Part shown: positions 1-8,655 of the stretch, piece by piece
Layout: each line of letters starts with the position of its first letter
Numbering within the stretch: position 1 is the stretch's first letter
From: an uncultured Pseudomonas sp.
Lineage (GTDB): Bacteria > Pseudomonadota > Gammaproteobacteria > Pseudomonadales > Pseudomonadaceae
Assembly (NCBI RefSeq): GCF_946885955.1
Contig: NZ_CAMPHI010000014.1
Location: 41,742-105,741 of the forward strand
Direction: 5' to 3'
DNA: 64,000 nucleotides
Translations under genes and position numbers: made by a program
The notes under the pieces: model-generated
Seen by the model: the letters and a program-made list of their open reading frames with translations, nothing else
Databases searched by the model: none
What the model was told of the DNA's origin: nothing

Positions 1-284
<284 letters not shown>

Positions 285-302
285 GCGGCGCCAGCCTCCC
301 AG

Positions 303-328
303 ACGCCCGGCTGCGCCGGGCGTTTTTA
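303..328 (+). terminator. rho-independent terminator of purB
   Basis: An 8-bp GC-rich stem (ACGCCCGG at 303-310 pairing with CCGGGCGT at 316-323) with a 5-base loop is followed by a T-rich tract (TTTTATTTA). It lies directly downstream of the purB stop. Confidence 0.9.
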
Positions 329-362
329 TTTATGGGTATTTAAGTACTTCAAGGGCTTAGCG

Positions 363-1529
363 ATGAATCATGACACTCCGCTACAACTGCTGGGCGGCCT
401 GAGCGCGCGCGAATTCATGCGCGACTACTGGCAGAAAAAACCGCTTCTGGTGCGCCAGGCCATCCCGGGGTTCGAAAGCCCCATCTCTCCGGATGAGCTG
501 GCCGGCCTGGCCCTGGAAGAGGAAATCGAGTCGCGCCTGGTTATCGAACACGGCGCGCACCCCTGGGAGCTGCAACGCGGCCCCTTCGCCGAGGAAACCT
601 TCGCCACCCTGCCCGAGCGCGACTGGACCCTGCTGGTGCAGGCCGTCGATCAGTTCGTACCGGAAGTGGCCGAGCTGCTCGAGCAATTCAAGTTCCTGCC
701 CAAATGGCGCATCGACGACGTGATGATCAGCTTTGCCGCACCGGGCGGTGGCGTGGGTCCGCACTTCGACAACTACGACGTATTTTTGCTGCAGGGTTTC
801 GGCAAGCGCCGCTGGCAGATCGGCCAGATGTGCAACTCCGACAGCCCGTTGCTGGCTCACGCGGATCTGAAGATCCTCGCCGAATTCGCTAAAACTGAAG
901 AATGGGTTCTGGATCCCGGCGACATGCTTTATTTGCCGCCGCTTCTGGCCCACTGTGGTACCGCTGAGGATGATTGCATGACGTATTCCGTAGGCTTCCG
1001 CGCGCCAAGCGCCGCCGAAGTACTCACCCATTTCACAGATTTTCTCGGCCAGTTCCTGCCCGACGAAGAGCGCTACAGTGATGCTGGCGCGCAGCCGACC
1101 GAGGATCCCACGCAAATCCAGCGCGATGCCCTGGATCGCCTGAAGGCGCTGTTGAACGAGCACATGAGCGATGAGCGCCTGTTGATGACCTGGTTCGGCC
1201 AGTTCATGACCGAGCCGCGTTACCCTGAACTAATCGCCGGCATCGAAATCGATGAAGAGGCATTTCTCGGTAGCCTGGAAGACGGTGCCGTGCTGATTCG
1301 CAACCCCAGTGCCCGCATGGCCTGGTCGGAAGTCGGCGACGACCTGGTGTTGTTCGCCAGCGGCCAGAGCCGCTTGCTCTCTGCCACCCTGCGCGAGCTG
1401 CTGAAACTGATCTGTTCTGCCGATGCCCTGCATATCGCCAACCTCGGTCCATGGCTGGTCGACGACGAAGGGCGTAACCTGTTGGTGGAACTGGTCAAAC
1501 AAGGCAGCCTGGAGTTTGCCGATGAATGA
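363..1529 (+). CDS. roxA: cupin-fold 2-oxoglutarate oxygenase, RoxA/YcfD-like ribosomal protein hydroxylase
   Basis: A 388-residue JmjC/cupin protein. In E. coli YcfD (RoxA) hydroxylates an arginine of ribosomal protein L16 using Fe(II), O2 and 2-oxoglutarate, and this length and architecture match. The facial triad is visible as H134-x-D136 in the segment GPHFDNYD, with H197 in LLAHCGT. The N-terminal WQKKPLLVRQA is a family signature. The C-terminal part (about 260-388) corresponds to the dimerisation and winged-helix region. The ATG at 363 follows the purB terminator closely, and the stop overlaps the start of the acetyltransferase gene, so the two are probably translationally coupled. Family assignment is firm; the exact substrate is inferred. 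Confidence 0.9.
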   Translation: MNHDTPLQLLGGLSAREFMRDYWQKKPLLVRQAIPGFESPISPDELAGLALEEEIESRLVIEHGAHPWELQRGPFAEETFATLPERDWTLLVQAVDQFVPEVAELLEQFKFLPKWRIDDVMISFAAPGGGVGPHFDNYDVFLLQGFGKRRWQIGQMCNSDSPLLAHADLKILAEFAKTEEWVLDPGDMLYLPPLLAHCGTAEDDCMTYSVGFRAPSAAEVLTHFTDFLGQFLPDEERYSDAGAQPTEDPTQIQRDALDRLKALLNEHMSDERLLMTWFGQFMTEPRYPELIAGIEIDEEAFLGSLEDGAVLIRNPSARMAWSEVGDDLVLFASGQSRLLSATLRELLKLICSADALHIANLGPWLVDDEGRNLLVELVKQGSLEFADE

Positions 1530-1944
1530 GATTCACATCCGCCTGGCCGATTGGCAAAAGGATAATGCCGAGCTGCGGCGCATTCGCGAAACCGTGTTCA
1601 TCGCCGAGCAAGCGGTGCCCCCGGAGCTCGAATGGGATGCGGAAGACGCCGAGGCCGTGCACTTCCTCGCCTACGAAGGCGATTATCCGATAGGCACCGC
1701 TCGCCTACTGCCCGACGGCCATATCGGCCGGGTTTCGGTGCTCAAGGACTGGCGCGGCCTGAACGTCGGGGTCGCCCTGATCAACGCGGTAATCGCCGAA
1801 GCGGAAAAGCGTGGGCTTACCCAACAAATGCTCAGCGCCCAGGTGCAGGCCACCGCGTTCTATGAAAAGCTTGGTTTTGCCATCGTCAGCGGCGAATACC
1901 TCGATGCCGGCATCCCCCATGTGGATATGCTTCGTCACAGCTGA
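1522..1944 (+). CDS. GNAT family N-acetyltransferase
   Basis: A 140-residue GCN5-related acetyltransferase. The acetyl-CoA binding region is seen as RVSVLKDWRGLNVGVALI (the R/Q-x-x-G-x-G/A pyrophosphate loop), followed by the motif B segment AFYEKLGFAIVSGEYLDAGIPHVDM. The N-terminal RIRETVFIAEQAVPPELEWD resembles the ElaA/YjcF subgroup. The ATG at 1522 overlaps the last codons of the oxygenase gene; the upstream extension of the frame only reads through that gene in another frame. The substrate is unknown. Confidence 0.88.
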   Translation: MNEIHIRLADWQKDNAELRRIRETVFIAEQAVPPELEWDAEDAEAVHFLAYEGDYPIGTARLLPDGHIGRVSVLKDWRGLNVGVALINAVIAEAEKRGLTQQMLSAQVQATAFYEKLGFAIVSGEYLDAGIPHVDMLRHS

Positions 1945-2043
1945 ACGCTTGCGCGTTTGAGACCGCTGCCGTCGTGTGCCGCGCAATAGCCAGCTATTCT
2001 GCTCGGCACGGCAACGCATCCCGACAGGCAGCGAGACACTGCA

Positions 2044-2685
2044 ATGAACGACGACAACGCCCCACCCGAAGCATCCGAGAGCGCCGAGCCCATCGAGCTG
2101 GCGGTCATCGAGTTCCAGTCACCGGGGCGTTTCGCGGTAAATAATCCCGATACGCCGAACAACGACGCTACGCATGTGGAAGCGGCGCCCTTCGACCTCG
2201 GCAGCCATGTACAGCTGGAGCGTTTCGAGCACCCCGACGAAGCCCGTGCCCATGCGCTCGCCCTGCTGCAGCAAGCGCAACGCAGCCTGTGCATCTACAG
2301 CCACGACCTGGAACCCTGGCTCTATCACCGCGGCAGCGTGCAGCAAGCCTGCACCCGTTTCCTCCTCGCCAGCCCACGCAATCAGCTACGCATTCTGGTC
2401 AGGGACACCAGTCGCATGGTGAAGGAAGGCCACCGCCTGCTCAGTCTTTCCCGCCGCCTGCCAAGCAGCCTGCAGATCCGTAAATTCAACCCGGACTACC
2501 CCAACGAAGAACTGGCGTTCCTCCTCGCCGACGACTGCGGCTTGCTGCTGTTGCCGCAACCGGGCCAGCTCAGCGGCTACGCGCTTTACCAGGATGCAGC
2601 TCGCGTGCGCACGCGGCGCACGCAATTCGACCAGGCTTGGGACACCAGCATCACCGACGCCGACTTACGGAGTTTCCTGCTATGA
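2044..2685 (+). CDS. conserved hypothetical protein, possible phospholipase-D-like fold (DUF7931-like)
   Basis: A 213-residue protein without signal peptide or membrane segment. The region from about residue 60 (HPDEARAHALALLQQAQRSL, then CIYSHDLEPWLYHRGSVQQACTRF) with the later LRILVRDTSRMVKEGHRLL looks like the alpha/beta repeats of phospholipase-D-like proteins that lack the HKD catalytic motif. The gene sits between the acetyltransferase and a secretin-like gene whose ATG overlaps its stop by 4 bases (ATGA), implying co-expression. Function unknown; fold assignment is tentative. Confidence 0.75.
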   Translation: MNDDNAPPEASESAEPIELAVIEFQSPGRFAVNNPDTPNNDATHVEAAPFDLGSHVQLERFEHPDEARAHALALLQQAQRSLCIYSHDLEPWLYHRGSVQQACTRFLLASPRNQLRILVRDTSRMVKEGHRLLSLSRRLPSSLQIRKFNPDYPNEELAFLLADDCGLLLLPQPGQLSGYALYQDAARVRTRRTQFDQAWDTSITDADLRSFLL

Positions 2686-3491
2686 CGTTTCGAATTCTGC
2701 TCGCAACCTTACTGCTCGGCTGCAGCTTGTCGCTCAGCGCGGCGACCGAGGTGCTGCCGCTCAACTACCGTACCGCCGATGAGGTACTGGCGCTGGTGCA
2801 GTCGGTACTGGGCAGCGAGGGCCGGGTCAATGCGTACGGCAATCAACTGATCGTCAATGCCCCGCCGGCGAAAATCGAGGAGGTTCGCACCCTGCTGGCG
2901 CAACTCGATACGCAACCGCGGCGCCTGTTGATCACCGTCGAAAGCGGCGAATCCAGCCAGCGCAGCGATAACGGCTACCGCGTCGATGGCAGCATCAGCG
3001 GTGGCGATGCCGAAGTGCAGATCGGCCGCGGTGAGGTCCAGGGCCGCGATCAGGTCCGCATCATCAGGCGCAGTACCGACAGCCGCAGCGGCGGCACTCA
3101 GCAGGTTCAAGCCACCGAAGGCTATCCGGCGCTGATTCAGGTCGGCCAGAGCGTACCGCTCACCAGCTATGGCCGTGACGCCTATGGCCAGCCTTATAGC
3201 AACACCCAATACCGCAACGTGACCCGTGGTTTCTATGTCACCGCCAGCCTCAGCGGCGAGCGCGTGCATATCAGCATCAGCAGCAACCGCGACCGCTTGA
3301 GCCAGACCGACCCCGGCAGTATCGATATACAGAGCACCGACACCCGGGTCAGCGGCCGACTCGGCGAGTGGATCGAGCTTGGCGGCGTCAGCGAACAAAG
3401 CCAGGGCGACAACGGCGGATTCATGCAGCACCGCTCGACCCAGGGGCGTGAAGATACGAGCCTGCGGGTCAAGGTCGAAGTAGTCGATTGA
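2682..3491 (+). CDS. exported protein with secretin N-terminal (N1/NolW-like) domain
   Basis: A 269-residue protein with a Sec signal peptide (MTFRILLATLLLGCSLSLSA, cleavage near residue 20-22). Residues about 24-75 (EVLPLNYRTADEVLALVQ, then LIVNAPPAKIEEVRTLLAQLD) form the beta-alpha-beta repeat found in the periplasmic N domains of secretins. The rest is Gln/Ser/Arg-rich beta structure with the VPLTSYG segment. The pore-forming secretin C-domain is absent, so it is not itself a channel. It is probably periplasmic or peripheral to the outer membrane. It overlaps the preceding gene by 4 bases. Role unknown. Confidence 0.78.
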   Translation: MTFRILLATLLLGCSLSLSAATEVLPLNYRTADEVLALVQSVLGSEGRVNAYGNQLIVNAPPAKIEEVRTLLAQLDTQPRRLLITVESGESSQRSDNGYRVDGSISGGDAEVQIGRGEVQGRDQVRIIRRSTDSRSGGTQQVQATEGYPALIQVGQSVPLTSYGRDAYGQPYSNTQYRNVTRGFYVTASLSGERVHISISSNRDRLSQTDPGSIDIQSTDTRVSGRLGEWIELGGVSEQSQGDNGGFMQHRSTQGREDTSLRVKVEVVD

Positions 3492-3530
3492 GCGGTCCGG
3501 AGCTGACTCATCGGTCGCCAAAAAAATTTA

Positions 3531-3592
3531 TGTAGTAGTCATCCAAAAAGCACTACAAAATAATTGACGAACACTTTTGGCGGAGGCATCAT
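3531..3592 (+). promoter_or_regulatory. inverted repeat TGTAGT-N15-ACTACA with overlapping promoter-like hexamers
   Basis: TGTAGT at 3531-3536 and ACTACA at 3552-3557 are perfect inverted half-sites in an AT-rich patch. A TTGACG (3564-3569) and a CATCAT (3587-3592) 17 bases apart could be -35/-10 boxes. RpiR-family carbon regulators of pseudomonads (HexR, RccR) bind dyads of TGTAGT-like type, and aceA is a known RccR target; linking this site to RccR is inference. It lies about 440 bases upstream of the aceA start. Confidence 0.4.
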
Positions 3593-3605
3593 GGCCCCGC
3601 TCCCG

Positions 3606-3761
3606 CTAATCAGAGGTTCCGTTAAGGGCCTCCGAATCGCGCTCCAACTTACCGTCAGAGCCGATTTGCGTTGTAAAGCCCACAAGGCCGTTCGATGAGA
3701 TTGCGACTGGAACGAAGTTGTCCTGAGGGACGGGGAAGCGTTTAGCATCAGCCAGCAGAAG
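3606..3761 (-). pseudogene. decayed 3' end of an unknown protein-coding gene
   Basis: On the minus strand a 51-codon stretch ending in TAG at 3608-3606 reads LLLADAKRFPVPQDNF, then VPVAISSNGLVGFTTQ and IGSDGKLERDSEALNGTSD, a composition that looks like a genuine protein C-terminus. It is preceded immediately by an in-frame TAA (3762-3764) with no start codon or ribosome binding site. It seems to be the remnant of a gene left between the secretin-like gene and aceA. Family not recognised. Confidence 0.4.
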
Positions 3762-3995
3762 TTACAGCCACCTGAGTCGTCCAACGGCATCTTTGATCCG
3801 CTGAACGCCAAACGAACCACTCGTTTGCAGCCACTGTAGCCAGCTAACTGTTTGTCGCGTCACCCCTCCTCCCGGATCAATTCCGTCTTAGTCGATTTCT
3901 CGGCGTTCTGCAGTGAGCCACAACAACCTCCGGCAACATGGGCTGTCAGTGGGGAAGCCGGTGCTCAACCAAACACATACTTTGAAGGATTGACC
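3762..3995. other. aceA leader region without a recognisable gene
   Basis: No convincing ORF, terminator or strong promoter is visible here. A plus-strand extension of the aceA frame upstream of its ATG is open but lacks pseudomonad-like coding composition and a ribosome binding site. The aceA promoter must lie here or in the dyad region further upstream. Confidence 0.5.
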
Positions 3996-5591
3996 ATGTC
4001 AGCTTATCAAAACGACATCAAGGCAGTCGCCGCTCTGAAAGAGACTTACGGCAGCAGCTGGAGCGCTATCAACCCGGAATCCGTGGCCCGCATGCGCGCT
4101 CAGAACCGCTTCAAGACCGGTCTGGAAATCGCTCAGTACACCGCCGATATCATGCGTAAAGACATGGCCGAGTACGATGCCGACTCCTCCGTCTACACCC
4201 AGTCGCTGGGCTGCTGGCATGGTTTCATCGGGCAGCAGAAGCTGATCTCGATCAAGAAGCACCTGAAGACCACCAACAAGCGCTACCTCTACCTGTCCGG
4301 CTGGATGGTTGCTGCTCTGCGTTCCGACTTCGGCCCGCTGCCGGACCAGTCGATGCACGAGAAGACTGCAGTCTCCGACCTGATCGAAGAGCTGTACACC
4401 TTCCTGCGCCAGGCTGACAGCCGTGAGCTGGACCTGCTGTTCACCGCTCTGGACGCTGCTCGCGCCGCTGGCGACACCGCCAAGGCCGCTGATATCCAGA
4501 ACCAGATCGACAACTACGAGACCCACATCGTACCGATCATCGCCGACATCGACGCCGGTTTCGGTAACCCGGAAGCCACCTACCTGCTGGCCAAGCGCAT
4601 GATCGAAGCAGGCGCTTGCTGCATCCAGATCGAAAACCAGGTTTCCGACGAGAAGCAGTGCGGCCACCAGGACGGTAAAGTGACCGTTCCGCACGCCGAC
4701 TTCCTCGCCAAGATCGCTGCCGTTCGTTACGCCTTCCTCGAACTGGGTATCGACAACGGCGTGATCGTTGCTCGTACCGACTCCCTGGGTGCCGGCCTGA
4801 CCAAGCAGATCGCCGTGACCAACGAGCCGGGCGACCTGGGCGACCTGTACAACTCCTTCCTTGATTGCGAAGAAGTGTCCGCAGCCGAGCTGAACAACGG
4901 CGACGTGGTTCTGAACCGTGAAGGCAAGCTGCTGCGTCCGAAGCGTCTGCCGAGCAACCTGTTCCAGTTCCGTAAAGGCACCGGCGAAGCGCGCTGCGTC
5001 CTGGACTGCATCACCTCGCTGCGCAATGGCGCCGACCTGCTGTGGATCGAAACCGAGAAGCCGCACGTTGGTCAGATCGCGGCCATGGTTGACGAAATCC
5101 GCAAGGAAATCCCGAACGCCAAGCTGGTCTACAACAACAGTCCGTCGTTCAACTGGACCCTGAACTTCCGCCAGCAGGTGTTCGATGCCATGGCTGCCGA
5201 AGGCAAGGACGTTTCCGCCTACGACCGCGCCAAGCTGATGAGCGTCGAGTACGACGAGACCGAACTGGCCCAGGTTGCCGACGAGAAGATCCGCACCTTC
5301 CAGCGCGACGGTTCGGCCCACGCCGGTATCTTCCACCACCTGATCACTCTGCCGACCTACCACACCGCCGCGCTGTCGACCGACAACCTGGCCAAGGGTT
5401 ACTTCGCGGATCAGGGCATGCTGGCCTACGTGAAAGGCGTTCAGCGCCAGGAACTGCGCCAGGGTATCGCCTGCGTCAAGCACCAGAACATGGCTGGCTC
5501 CGACATCGGCGACAACCACAAAGAGTACTTCGCTGGCGAAGCTGCTCTGAAGGCAAGCGGTAAAGACAACACCATGAACCAGTTCGGCTAA
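3996..5591 (+). CDS. aceA: isocitrate lyase
   Basis: A 531-residue isocitrate lyase that cleaves isocitrate to glyoxylate and succinate, the first step of the glyoxylate shunt needed for growth on acetate and fatty acids. The catalytic loop is seen as EKQCGHQDGK with the nucleophilic Cys222, and the metal-binding acidic segment as IIADIDAGFG (Asp184, Asp186). The length is that of the long pseudomonad ICL form, not the 430-residue enteric form. The ATG at 3996 is chosen because it is preceded by GAAGGA and gives the conserved start MSAYQNDIKAV. It is monocistronic, with its own terminator. Confidence 0.97.
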   Translation: MSAYQNDIKAVAALKETYGSSWSAINPESVARMRAQNRFKTGLEIAQYTADIMRKDMAEYDADSSVYTQSLGCWHGFIGQQKLISIKKHLKTTNKRYLYLSGWMVAALRSDFGPLPDQSMHEKTAVSDLIEELYTFLRQADSRELDLLFTALDAARAAGDTAKAADIQNQIDNYETHIVPIIADIDAGFGNPEATYLLAKRMIEAGACCIQIENQVSDEKQCGHQDGKVTVPHADFLAKIAAVRYAFLELGIDNGVIVARTDSLGAGLTKQIAVTNEPGDLGDLYNSFLDCEEVSAAELNNGDVVLNREGKLLRPKRLPSNLFQFRKGTGEARCVLDCITSLRNGADLLWIETEKPHVGQIAAMVDEIRKEIPNAKLVYNNSPSFNWTLNFRQQVFDAMAAEGKDVSAYDRAKLMSVEYDETELAQVADEKIRTFQRDGSAHAGIFHHLITLPTYHTAALSTDNLAKGYFADQGMLAYVKGVQRQELRQGIACVKHQNMAGSDIGDNHKEYFAGEAALKASGKDNTMNQFG

Positions 5592-5646
5592 GAACAGGTT
5601 CGCTCGATCCGGGCCACGACCCCTGGTTGAGTGTGTTGGCAAGAAG

Positions 5647-5676
5647 AACCCCGGCAGAAATGCTGGGGTTTTTTTT
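5647..5676 (+). terminator. rho-independent terminator of aceA
   Basis: AACCCCGGCA (5647-5656), a GAAA tetraloop, then TGCTGGGGTT (5661-5670) form a 10-bp stem with one G-T pair, followed by a run of T residues. Confidence 0.93.
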
Positions 5677-5788
5677 GCCTGAAAATCGCCTGCGGCTTTT
5701 GTGCGCTGTTGTAACGGTTCTGTCGTGTTGCTTGGTTAGCGTCGGTACTCCGTCGATGAGTCCCGTGAATAACCTGAAGGAGCCCGGC

Positions 5789-7777
5789 ATGAGCCGCAAT
5801 AACGACAACGACACCGCGCTATTCGGTAATGGCGATGAATTACCCAGCAACCACTCCGGCAATCCGCATATCAATCAACTGATCAATCCGACCCTGGCCC
5901 GACGCCAGGTCGTCGCCGGCGGAGCGGCGCTCGGCGCCCTGGCATTCTTCGGCGTGGGCCTGCCCGGCATCGCTGCCGCAAAAACGCCGCAGGACGGCTT
6001 AGCGGGCCGCCCATTCAAGCGTAATCGGCTGCCCTTCGCCCCCGTTGCGGTGACTCGCGCCGACACCATCAGCGTACCCAGCGGTTTCACCGCCAAACCC
6101 TTTATCCCCTGGGGCACGCCGCTCACCGGCAGCTACCCGGCATTTGCCGAGGACGCCAGCAACAGTGCCCAGGATCAGGCCGAGCAGCTCGGCATGCACC
6201 ACGACGGCATGCACTTCTTTCCCATCGATGCGCAATCGGGCCGAGGCAAGCGCTCCGACCATGGCCTGCTGGTACTCAACCATGAATACATCGATGTACA
6301 ACTGCTGCACCCCAACGGCCCGACCGCGGTCAACGGCAAACGCACCGTCGCCGACGAGGTGCGCAAGGAGATCAACGCCCACGGCGTATCGGTGGTCGAA
6401 GTCCGCCGCAACGCCGCCGGCGATTGGCGGGTCGTACGTAGCCCGCGCAACCGACGGATCACCGCCGCTACGCCGATGATCATCGCCGGTCCGGCTCGTG
6501 GTCATGAACTGATGAAGACCCGTCACAGCAAAAGCGGCACCTGGGCACGCGGCACACAGAACAATTGTTCCAATGGCCATACGCCCTGGGGCACCTACCT
6601 CACCTGCGAGGAAAACTGGGCCGGCTATTTCGCCAACCAGGATAGCGAGCAACCGCGCGAACAGAGCCGCTACGGCATCCGCAAAACCAGCCGCTACGGC
6701 TGGGAAACCCTGGCCGGCGACGAATTCCAGCGCTTCGACTCCAGTCGACGCGGCAGCGATGCCAGCGAGGACTATCGCAACGAGCCGAACCAATTCGGCT
6801 GGATCGTCGAGATCGATCCCTTCGACCCGCAATCGGTACCGGTCAAGCACACCGCCCTGGGCCGCTTCGCCCATGAGGGCCTGGTGTTCGCCCCGGTGAA
6901 ACCCGGCAAGCGTCTGGTCTGCTATTCCGGCGACGACTCGCAGAACGAGTACATCTACAAGTACGTCAGCCGCGACAGCTACAAGCGCGGCAAACATCGC
7001 GAACATAGCCGCTTGCTGGATGTCGGCACCCTCTATGTCGCACGCTTCGATGCCGACGGCAGTGGCACCTGGCTGCCCCTGGATCACGCCGACCCGAACT
7101 TCCAGGCCGCCTGCGCGGTTGCCGGCGTGAGCTTTGCGGACCAGGGCGACGTGCTGATCAACACCCGTCTGGCCGCCGACGTCGTAGGCGCGACCAAGAT
7201 GGACCGCCCGGAATGGGGTGCGGTCAACCCCAATACCGGCGACGCCTACTTCACCCTGACCAACAACAGCAGTCGCACCACCGGCGATGCCGCCAACCCG
7301 CGCAGCCCCAACCCCTACGGCCATATCATCCGCTGGCGCGAAGCCAGCCGCGATTTTGCCGGCAACCGCTTCGCCTGGGATATCTTCCTGCTCGGCGGCC
7401 CCGAGGCAGACAGTCGCGGCCCTGACGGCCAGCCGTTGAACGCAGAGAACATTCTCGCCAGCCCGGACGGACTCTTTTTCGACGACGAGGGGCGGCTGTG
7501 GATTCAAACCGATATGAGCGGCAGCCAGCTCAGCGACGGCCCATTCGGTAACAACCAGATGCTCGTGGCGGATCCGCAGAGCGGCGAACTCAAGCGCTTC
7601 CTGGTCGGCCCGGTTGGCGCCGAAGTCACCGGCATTACCCAGACACCGGACTTCAAGACGCTGTTCGTCAATATCCAGCACCCGGACGATGGCAGCACCT
7701 GGCCCGACGGCCCGGGCAAACGTCCCCGCTCAGCAACGGTCGTCATCAGCCGCGAGGATCGTCGGCGACTTCTGTAA
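5789..7777 (+). CDS. PhoX-family (DUF839) protein, Tat-exported putative phosphatase
   Basis: A 662-residue protein of the PhoX/DUF839 family, Ca/Fe-dependent alkaline phosphatases exported folded through Tat. The twin arginine is at residues 38-39 (LARRQVVAGG), followed by a hydrophobic stretch and an AAA cleavage region near 62-65. The long N-terminal region before RR is typical of PhoX. Family segments seen include NCSNGHTPWGTYLTCEENW, FAHEGLVFAP and ASPDGLFFDDEGRLWIQTD. The start at 5789 has AAGGAG 8 bases upstream; the frame is open further up but overlaps the aceA terminator. No Pho box was recognised, so phosphate regulation is not shown. Phosphatase activity is inferred from family. 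Confidence 0.88.
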   Translation: MSRNNDNDTALFGNGDELPSNHSGNPHINQLINPTLARRQVVAGGAALGALAFFGVGLPGIAAAKTPQDGLAGRPFKRNRLPFAPVAVTRADTISVPSGFTAKPFIPWGTPLTGSYPAFAEDASNSAQDQAEQLGMHHDGMHFFPIDAQSGRGKRSDHGLLVLNHEYIDVQLLHPNGPTAVNGKRTVADEVRKEINAHGVSVVEVRRNAAGDWRVVRSPRNRRITAATPMIIAGPARGHELMKTRHSKSGTWARGTQNNCSNGHTPWGTYLTCEENWAGYFANQDSEQPREQSRYGIRKTSRYGWETLAGDEFQRFDSSRRGSDASEDYRNEPNQFGWIVEIDPFDPQSVPVKHTALGRFAHEGLVFAPVKPGKRLVCYSGDDSQNEYIYKYVSRDSYKRGKHREHSRLLDVGTLYVARFDADGSGTWLPLDHADPNFQAACAVAGVSFADQGDVLINTRLAADVVGATKMDRPEWGAVNPNTGDAYFTLTNNSSRTTGDAANPRSPNPYGHIIRWREASRDFAGNRFAWDIFLLGGPEADSRGPDGQPLNAENILASPDGLFFDDEGRLWIQTDMSGSQLSDGPFGNNQMLVADPQSGELKRFLVGPVGAEVTGITQTPDFKTLFVNIQHPDDGSTWPDGPGKRPRSATVVISREDRRRLL

Positions 7778-7790
7778 CTGGAGCTCCATC

Positions 7791-7818
7791 AAAACCGGCC
7801 TGACAGGCCGGTTTTTTC
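7791..7818 (+). terminator. rho-independent terminator after the PhoX-family gene
   Basis: AAAACCGGCC (7791-7800), loop TGAC/A, then GGCCGGTTTTTTC: a perfect GC-rich stem ending in a T6 tract. Confidence 0.92.
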
Positions 7819-8231
7819 TTATCGAGCCAAGGCTGCGGCAAAATTGACCGCACCGCGATGCTCGTCTAGCCTCGATGGAGGATGACGCGGGTCGCTTGGC
7901 TCGCAAGCCAGGGGCCACCCGTCAGATCAATACAAGGAGGCAACAAGACGGCGCTGATAGATCGACTGTTTTTACTCAAGTAGCGCACGCCGTGGGCTGT
8001 GCTTCCTCTCAAAATAAATACTCGTCCTCTCAAACGCTTACAGCAAAAGCCTGAACCCCAGCTGATTTTTAAAATATTGCCTTCGAAGTAAATTATTTAA
8101 GGCTGAAAAATTTACTTACATCCCAATACCTGCATAATATTGCGCACCAGATTGGCGCGATCAGTACGTCAGCCAACCCATTTTCGTTCAAATTCAAGCG
8201 AACGCCGTTCCTTGCACCAAGGAGTTCTGGC
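7819..8231 (+). promoter_or_regulatory. nuo operon upstream region with a candidate sigma-70 promoter
   Basis: No gene is supported in this 410-base gap. The AT-rich part contains a possible promoter, TTTACT (8111-8116) and CATAAT (8133-8138) 16 bases apart, about 95 bases before nuoA. An isolated AAGGAGG-like sequence near 7935-7941 is followed by no ATG and a short frame only. No FNR/ANR dyad (TTGAT-N4-ATCAA) was seen. The nuoA ribosome binding site is AAGGAG, 9 bases before the ATG. Confidence 0.4.
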
Positions 8232-8645
8232 ATGTCGGAAGCAACCATCGCTCTCTCCCACAACTGGGCGCTGAGCATTTTCCTGTTAGGGGTCGTAGGT
8301 CTCTGCGCATTCATGCTGGGCGTTTCCAGCCTCCTGGGCAGCAAGGCCTGGGGCAGAAGCAAGAACGAACCCTTCGAATCCGGAATGCTTCCCACCGGCA
8401 GCGCGCGCCTGCGCCTCTCGGCAAAATTCTATTTGGTCGCGATGCTTTTCGTGATCTTCGATGTTGAAGCCCTCTTTCTCTTCGCTTGGTCCGTCTCCGT
8501 CCGCGAAAGCGGTTGGGCCGGGCTTATCGAAGCTACCGTTTTTATAGCAATTCTGTTGGCAGGTCTTGTCTACCTTTGGCGCATCGGGGCTCTCGATTGG
8601 GCTCCCGAAGGTCGTCGCGAGCGGCAGGCGAAGCTAAAACAATGA
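8232..8645 (+). CDS. nuoA: NADH-quinone oxidoreductase subunit A
   Basis: A 137-residue membrane subunit of complex I with three predicted transmembrane helices (about 15-38, 64-88, 94-118). The conserved loop [22 protein letters not shown] between helices 1 and 2 and the acidic FDVEALFLF segment in helix 2 are family signatures; the loop contacts the quinone channel. It is the first gene of the nuo operon, with a strong AAGGAG ribosome binding site, and is followed by nuoB after 10 bases. Confidence 0.96.
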   Translation: MSEATIALSHNWALSIFLLGVVGLCAFMLGVSSLLGSKAWGRSKNEPFESGMLPTGSARLRLSAKFYLVAMLFVIFDVEALFLFAWSVSVRESGWAGLIEATVFIAILLAGLVYLWRIGALDWAPEGRRERQAKLKQ

Positions 8646-8655
8646 GGCTTTGGCG

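Noticed and set aside
3852..3995. N-terminal extension of AceA by 48 residues
   Set aside because: The added residues do not match the conserved AceA start and the ATG at 3996 has a proper ribosome binding site.
3999..5642. A 547-codon minus-strand frame across aceA
   Set aside because: It is an antisense shadow caused by GC-rich codon use in a clearly identified gene.
8093..8395. A 100-codon minus-strand frame over the nuoA start
   Set aside because: It overlaps nuoA and its leader, with no supporting features.
8650..8655. TTG start of nuoB two codons upstream
   Set aside because: The ATG at 8656 has better spacing to GAGG and gives the family-typical N-terminus.
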